A DNA stretch of 64,000 nt from assembly GCF_004210375.1 (NCBI RefSeq), contig NC_134834.1, forward strand, positions 160,723,290 to 160,787,289, given 5' to 3'. Positions 58,721-64,000 of this stretch are shown here, piece by piece (position 1 is the first letter of the stretch; every line of letters starts with the position of its first letter). The notes under the pieces were generated by a model. It saw only the letters and a program-made list of their open reading frames with translations. It ran no database searches and was not told where the DNA came from. The DNA is from Tachypleus tridentatus. Its lineage: Eukaryota > Arthropoda > Merostomata > Xiphosura > Limulidae. The position numbers and the translations under genes were made by a program.

Positions 58721-58978
58721 TGGGAGATGCTGACAATGCTAATACTTGAACGCAAATGACTAAATTTCGTTAAGTGTTTACCGATTAACGCTTCTTTTCA
58801 GTATCGTCTTTAATTTTTTATCAGCTAGTATTTAGGCTAATTTTATAGTGTTCACATTTTCCCTATTAAATGCTAAAAATGTTTTTGTTTTTATTTTCCC
58901 TTTTCTTATTTTCATCTTTCGAAGCTCCACTCAAATAAGTGATTGAATCTAACCACACAAAATGCATATTTTTTCTTT

Positions 58979-59105
58979 TTGTTGTTGTTTTGAATTAAGC
59001 ACAAAGCCACACAATGGGCTATCTGTGCTCTGCCCACCACTGGTATCAAAACACAGATTTTAGCGATGCAAGTCCACAGACATGCCGCTGAGCCACTGGG
59101 GGGCG
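58979..59105 (-). mobile_element. SINE-B nested in the Tc1 right terminal repeat
   Basis: GTTTTGAATTAAGCACAAAG through CCGCTGAGCCACTGGGG on plus. It splits the terminal repeat with a TTCTTT target duplication (58973-58978 and 59106-59111), confirmed by the intact left repeat. The SINE therefore arrived after the transposon. Confidence 0.92.
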
Positions 59106-59147
59106 TTCTTTATGTTCATTGGCCTTAAGATTTTGGCCAGTAGTGTA

Positions 59148-61959
59148 CCTCTTTGTAGACTTTAAGGTGTCTGCGTATATGTTCTACGAGTAGTCTTTTG
59201 TCACTAATATTACATCGAAGCTGAAGATGGTAAAATTGAATTATTCGCTTCAAAAGCAACCTTTTTGAAAACTTTTTCTGCAACAACTATTCTGAGAATA
59301 GTAGATTAAATCATTTTTGTTAGAAATAATACATTTCATTGTAATTTGCTTTCGCATCTTGTTGGTAGTGACACCTACAAAGTGTAATAATAATTTGTTT
59401 ATATTTCGTATGTTATAATAATACAAGAATTAAAATTGAATAAAACGCTAAAGGAATGGTTTGCAATGCGTAAAAAGTATTATTAATAATATGTCAAAAC
59501 TGTCTTCATTTCTCGTTATTATTACTACGAAACTAACAGCAACGCATGGTTTGTTCACATGGTTTTGAAGGGGTTTTATTAATAAACAGTAGATGCTTGG
59601 TATTTCGGATCGTAGCGTGAGAAGAATGGATAATAAGATAAAGGTCGTAGGCATTATTTTCTTTTGCAGTCTTTTTGGTATAATTTACAAATTTGTTAAA
59701 GTTGTGGATGGGCATAATGAAGGTAAGATTAATAAAGATTATTTTGTTTAAACGTTTAGAGGCAATTAATTTATTTGAAATTAAATTATTGATAAAGTAA
59801 CTATACAGTTACTAATCTTAAGAGTTAAGTCAAAAGACGGTATGTTTTGTGTGAAAATTGAAATAAACAATAATTTTAACATGTGAAATCTTCATGCAAC
59901 AATATTTACGAGTCATTATTAAGTTCAATGCTACGTGGTGTTTCTATGATACATGAATTTGAGTTGTGTATTTATTATTTGCAAATTATGCTTTTTAGTT
60001 TTAACAAACAACCATGAATTTGTGTGTCTACATGTAAGTAAGTACTATTATTAACATTTAGTAGTACTTCTGTTATTAGTACTAACACAAACACTTAATT
60101 TTACTACAATTTGAAATAATTATGTATTTGCTTAATGTTTTTCTTTGGAAAAATATGGTAACAACAAGAGCACGTATTCGTACAAAACAATAAAAAAAAT
60201 TCAATGAAAACCTTTTTCGGTTGAAGCTCGTAATACATATTTATTTTTACATATTGTGTGATGTTATTGTTAAGATTATTCACTTAATATTAGTAGTTTC
60301 ATAATGCGTAGGTTCAAGCTGTATCCATGAAGTTGATTATTAATCTTCACATTTTTATCATAAATTTCATTTAACTGTTGTTTGAATTGGTAACTCAAAT
60401 AATTTCATCAAGATCTTAATACTGAAAAAGTTATGTAAACAATTTGAAATTTGAGTGTGACAAAATATGAATGCATGTTGAATTTCTGTGTTAGGTTATT
60501 CAAAATGACTGAGGAAATGGGGATGTGGTCTGTTCAAGTTTATTCATCACAAAATGCTATAGAACACTTTATAACATGTATAATTACATGCAGCTGATTG
60601 ATCATATTAGTCTTTAGATTGTCAAGTTCATAAACAACTATCCAAATAAAAAATTGGGACCTGATCTGTTTTCAAATTTTACCAACAAATCTTTTAAATA
60701 ATTAATACCACTAGTAATGGCACAGACCACTTTATCCAATAAATTATCTCACAATTGAAAATTTTTTTTCTAATTAACTACTGTGTATTACAAAAGTTCC
60801 TATATTTTTTATTAGTGTCCTTTTCTTACATTCAAGTTTTTTAAGTCAGCTCCATCAGATCAAAATTTAAGCATTTGATAAGCAGGTTTGAAACATCACA
60901 ATTTCCTTTTATTGTTCATTCCACAAAAATCAATGCCAAGTATACATTATAGCTAATTGTTATATGTACAGAATAAATTATTATAGGGATACCAAAGATT
61001 TCATAATACTGTAATAATAAGATCAACTTTATTAACTAGAAAGTAACAAAAACAGAATTAATAAAAATGATAGAAATAAACTATTTTGAGTGTATTGTAG
61101 GAAAGTAATTAGTATAAAGTTCACAATAACGTTTTTGATATTAAATGTACTCATGGTAAATCATGCTCTTGTGAAACTTGCAACACATTGTGTTTAAAAA
61201 AAAGAAAATTTTTTTCTTTTCCTCTCTTAAAGAGTATTTATATTTTCAAATATTACACCAAATATTTACACATACAAATAATATTTTCCATTTCCTGAAA
61301 CTGAATCTTTCTTCTTTTTTATTCTCTTTAATTTCTCTGACAATTTGTAAGATTAGTATACATAAATAATTGTAATTTAAATGTGTAGTATGAAAAGATT
61401 TTCCTGTTTTTTTTGGTGTGTTTTTTTAACAAGCAGTCTTATAAATGCTAAAAAAATATGGAGAATAAGTCGTTGAAGTCCGAGATGTATTCACAAATTT
61501 TGATGAAGTTTAGTGAAAAGATAGTTGGGGCCATAATTGTTATTTTTCAAAAGTCTCTTAGCACAAGAAAAGTTTCTGAAGGTTAAATGATAATTAACAC
61601 AATCTTCTTTTAAACATAAATGTTCATGAAAGAATCAGCAAGATTGTAGATGTATTAAGTTTTATTTCTTTAGTGAGCAAGATGTTGAAATAGTCAGGAG
61701 TCATTTGGAAAATTGTCATTTAAATACTGATTCTTAGCACAGATTTATATTTTATTTTATGTTTTGCTGGGTTCTTTTTTTTCTTTTTTAATAGGTCTTT
61801 AACATTTTTAAATAATGACATCTTCTACCGATATGTATTTTTATTTTTTGCAGAGCCATAAGGTGTCATAAAATTATTAATTTGTAAGTGATGTTTTTGT
61901 AATTGATAAAAATAGTAAGAAATGGATAAGAAAAAACATGTTAAGTAATGAAAGACAAG
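59148..61959. other. No gene or SINE seen
   Basis: About 2.8 kb of AT-rich sequence lacking any SINE, unlike the preceding 59 kb. Short overlapping minus frames at 59448-59715 show no motif. Confidence 0.35.
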
Positions 61960-62200
61960 AAGTAGTTAGTGATCAGTAAAATGGAACTAGTAAGGTCCTT
62001 CAGAAATTTATTGCAAGTTTTTTGCTGTTTAATTTTTGTCACTTGGAAAGCTGATGATACTGAGATACTAGTAAGAGTTGTTGATTTAGGAAGTGTCTTT
62101 TCAAAATCACTGTCAGTGGCTGTACTAAAGTGGGAATATATCAATGTTGAGAAATGTAAAATTATGTATTAAGGATATAATAATTTTAAAAGTACCTGTA
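61960..62200 (+). mobile_element. CR1-like LINE fragment (RT)
   Basis: The frame at 61969-62172 contains VTWKADDTEILVRVVD and WEYINVEKCKIMY. These match the catalytic ADDT block and the NVEKCKVMH block of CR1-like RT, with an internal gap. It is too short to name a subfamily. Confidence 0.6.
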
Positions 62201-62715
62201 CCTAGCATGAGAAGAGAATTAGTTTTGTGAGGGGGGGGGGGATATTAAGAGTGATGAAAAAACCCTAAAGGGCTTGAAGATTTTGAGCATGACAAAAACA
62301 GTTCTGGGGTCTCTGCACAAAAATTATAATTTAGGAGCTAGAAACTTTTCAAGGTTTGGACAGTTTTCTTCTGGAATGTCCTATTTTATTGAGTAAACAG
62401 AGTGAAGTACAAATTTTAAGATTAGGAGTAATAGTTTTAGCTTCTGTAGCTGATGTTTGGACTTGTTCTTTTGCCAAAATTAATTTTTGGTTTAAGTGAA
62501 AACATTTGGAATTAATTGTATGGTTAAGTGGTATGTGCATCATTTTTCTTTACAGTTTTTGTCAGTGATATTTATTTTGTCTTCATGTTAATTATTTACC
62601 TTCCTCTAACTCCTTAAGAGGGAAGATTAATTGTTGAATATGCATGTTTTTTGTTTTGTTTCTTATAGGGAAGATTAATTGTTTAATGTACTTATATTTT
62701 TTTTATTATAGAAGT

Positions 62716-62861
62716 GCATTATCATGGATGTATAAGCAGCTTGGTCATGTAATTTTGACTGTTTTAAATTTAAATTCTATAACTAAATACTTTAGCCAAG
62801 TCTCTAAGAACTTTGGTTTTTGTTTACTTGGAAGTTTATTGCTGTTGTTTTTGAGAGAGAG
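62716..62861 (+). CDS. Weak candidate exon, unrecognised
   Basis: TTTTTTTTATTATAG precedes an open frame containing SALSWMYKQLGHVILTV, which runs to GAGAGAG|GTAAAT. Both junctions look like splice sites. The Leu-rich end of the product is typical of AT-rich noncoding DNA, so this is only a low-confidence companion to the candidate exon at 63753. Confidence 0.15.
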
Positions 62862-63140
62862 GTAAATATTTAAAATAGCATGTGGCTTAAGCTGTAATGC
62901 TTTGCAATCTGTTGTACTGGATGGTTATGTGTAGCTTGTTTATATACATGCCTAAGTAAACTTGGACAGTTCAGTTACTTGTGTGGCCCATAACAGAATT
63001 GTATAAAAACTGAACATGTTGGCTGACAATGAGCAGAGAAAATTTGTACAGGTGGCCATCTTGAAATGCTTGTGTATGTAACAAAACAAATTACAAATTT
63101 CATTTTAGTTCTTTTAAGGTCATTTGTGCTACTTTCAATA

Positions 63141-63143
63141 GAA

Positions 63144-63196
<53 letters not shown>
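63141..63196. repeat. Compound TA/TG microsatellite
   Basis: An uninterrupted TA run of about 12 units switches directly to about 15 TG units. No coding role is seen. Confidence 0.95.
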
Positions 63197-63197
<1 letters not shown>

Positions 63198-63236
63198 CAC
63201 GTGTTGAATATTTAAAAGAATGGTGTTTCAGTATTA

Positions 63237-63605
63237 ACTTTTTTGTATGTTGTTACAACAAGTAGGGTCTACATATTTCACCATATTGAGTAGTATTGCA
63301 TTTTGTATGTTGTTACAACTAGTATGGTCTAATATTTCACAATATTGAGTAGTATTGCATTTTGTATGTTGTTACAACTAGTAGGGTCTACATATTTCAC
63401 CATATTGAGAAGTATTGCATTTTGTATGTTGTTACAACTAGTAGGGTCTACATATTTCACCATATTGACTAGTATTGCATTTTGTATGTTGTTACAACTA
63501 GTAGGGTCTACATATTTCACCATATTGACTAGTATTGCATTTTGTATGTTGTTACAACTAGTAGGGTCTACATATTTCACCATATTGAGAAGTATTGCAT
63601 TTTTT
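63237..63605. repeat. 60-bp minisatellite, 6 copies
   Basis: The unit includes ATTTTGTATGTTGTTACAAC, TAGTAGGGTCTACATATTTC and ACCATATTGA. The period is 60 bp, a multiple of three, so frames stay open on both strands (20-residue repeats). The later copies are nearly identical. Confidence 0.96.
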
Positions 63606-63752
63606 CCAAATGAATATTCAATCAGTTGACAAAAAGATAAAGTGAAATCTCATTTTACATTTAAAATACATAGGAAACCCAGCAGTACTTAATGGAATTT
63701 ATTGTAATATTACTTTTTTTTTTCCAAAAAAATTGTAATTTGTATTTATTAG

Positions 63753-63960
63753 AAAATGTTTCACCCATGAAGTACTGTAATGGACATCCAAGCAATTTTG
63801 TCCATAAAAATATTTTGAAATGTGTGTTTAAAATGCCTGAGGTTCATATTGGTAGTTCTAAAGAAAAAAATTACTGTTATTCTCAGTCAGTAACTTCTTT
63901 TTCACACATGTCGATGATGTTATCAGAAGTGCTCTTAGCCATTGCATGGTCCAAGGCAAG
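63753..63960 (+). CDS. Candidate internal coding exon, unrecognised protein
   Basis: A T-rich tract and TTTATTAG| acceptor precede 208 bases open in one frame, followed by a CAAG|GTACAA donor. The exon enters and leaves with two-base codon remnants. The product includes SPMKYCNGHPSNFVHK, KMPEVHIGSSKEKNYCYSQ and HMSMMLSEVLLAIAWSKA, which is not low complexity. I do not recognise the family. It lies at the edge of the window in a SINE-free stretch, so any neighbouring exons would be beyond 64 kb or upstream. Confidence 0.3.
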
Positions 63961-64000
63961 GTACAAACTTTAGGGTCCCTCAGAATCATTTGGTAACAAA

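Larger units (their letters stand above)
57598..59145 (-). mobile_element. Tc1-like DNA transposon (DD34E), inactivated
   Basis: Inverted ends start CACTGCTAGCCAAAATCTTA (left) and CACTACTGGCCAAAATCTTA (right, reverse complement) and are flanked by TA. They stay similar for at least 90 bp. The transposase lies on the minus strand. A SINE-B interrupts the right terminal repeat. Without it the element is about 1.4 kb, normal for Tc1 elements. Confidence 0.93.

Noticed and set aside
63329-63629. Repeat proteins of 84 and 94 residues on opposite strands
   Set aside because: A 60-bp tandem repeat is divisible by three, so frames stay open on both strands. There is no signal peptide, splice support or codon bias.

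Overview
This is a eukaryotic, AT-rich, repeat-dominated window with very low gene density. It has spliced coding sequence, dozens of tRNA-derived SINEs with target-site duplications, non-LTR and DNA transposon relics, and many minisatellites. The coding gene ends in an arthropod-type TULIP (takeout/JHBP/group 7 mite allergen-like) domain. From memory, the dominant SINE resembles repeats common in horseshoe crab genes. The best guess is therefore a chelicerate, probably a horseshoe crab; this is inference, not a search result.

The one confident gene is on the minus strand at 42686-46809. It has a short signal-peptide exon (46746-46809), a 1295-bp intron carrying a SINE, and a large last exon (42686-45450). 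Together they encode a predicted secreted protein of 942 residues: about 655 residues of Glu/Asn/Asp/Lys/Thr-rich low-complexity sequence with an 11-residue repeat, then a C-terminal TULIP-like domain of about 266 residues. Three weaker candidate exons lie at 54600-54762 (minus), 62716-62861 (plus) and 63753-63960 (plus).

Mobile elements fill much of the rest. SINE-A (about 250-280 bp, about 29 copies plus a tail-only relic), SINE-B (about 125 bp, 13 copies or fragments) and SINE-C (about 120 bp, 5 copies) have different tRNA-like heads but share a related 3' tail that reads roughly GATAGCCC, then TGTAGCTTTG, then an AAAC-rich end. A degraded CR1-like LINE occupies 6450-9015, with further fragments at 39340-39760 and 61960-62200. 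DNA transposons include a Tc1-like DD34E element (57598-59145) with a SINE-B nested in one terminal repeat. A ZMYM1/TTF-type hAT relic (50841-53670) has an 8-bp TSD and a second small hAT-like element nested in its end. There are also two probable MITEs (15173-15513 and 35430-35983), a 93-bp foldback family in three copies, and Penelope-like fragments with inverted arms.

Layout: 1-42.5 kb is intergenic or intronic sequence with SINEs, the LINE and eight minisatellite arrays; 42.5-46.8 kb is the gene; 46.8-59.1 kb is a transposon-rich block; 59.15-64 kb has no SINE that I can see and holds a LINE fragment, a TA/TG microsatellite, a 60-bp tandem array and candidate exons. I see no rRNA, functional tRNA, CRISPR array or prokaryotic operon.
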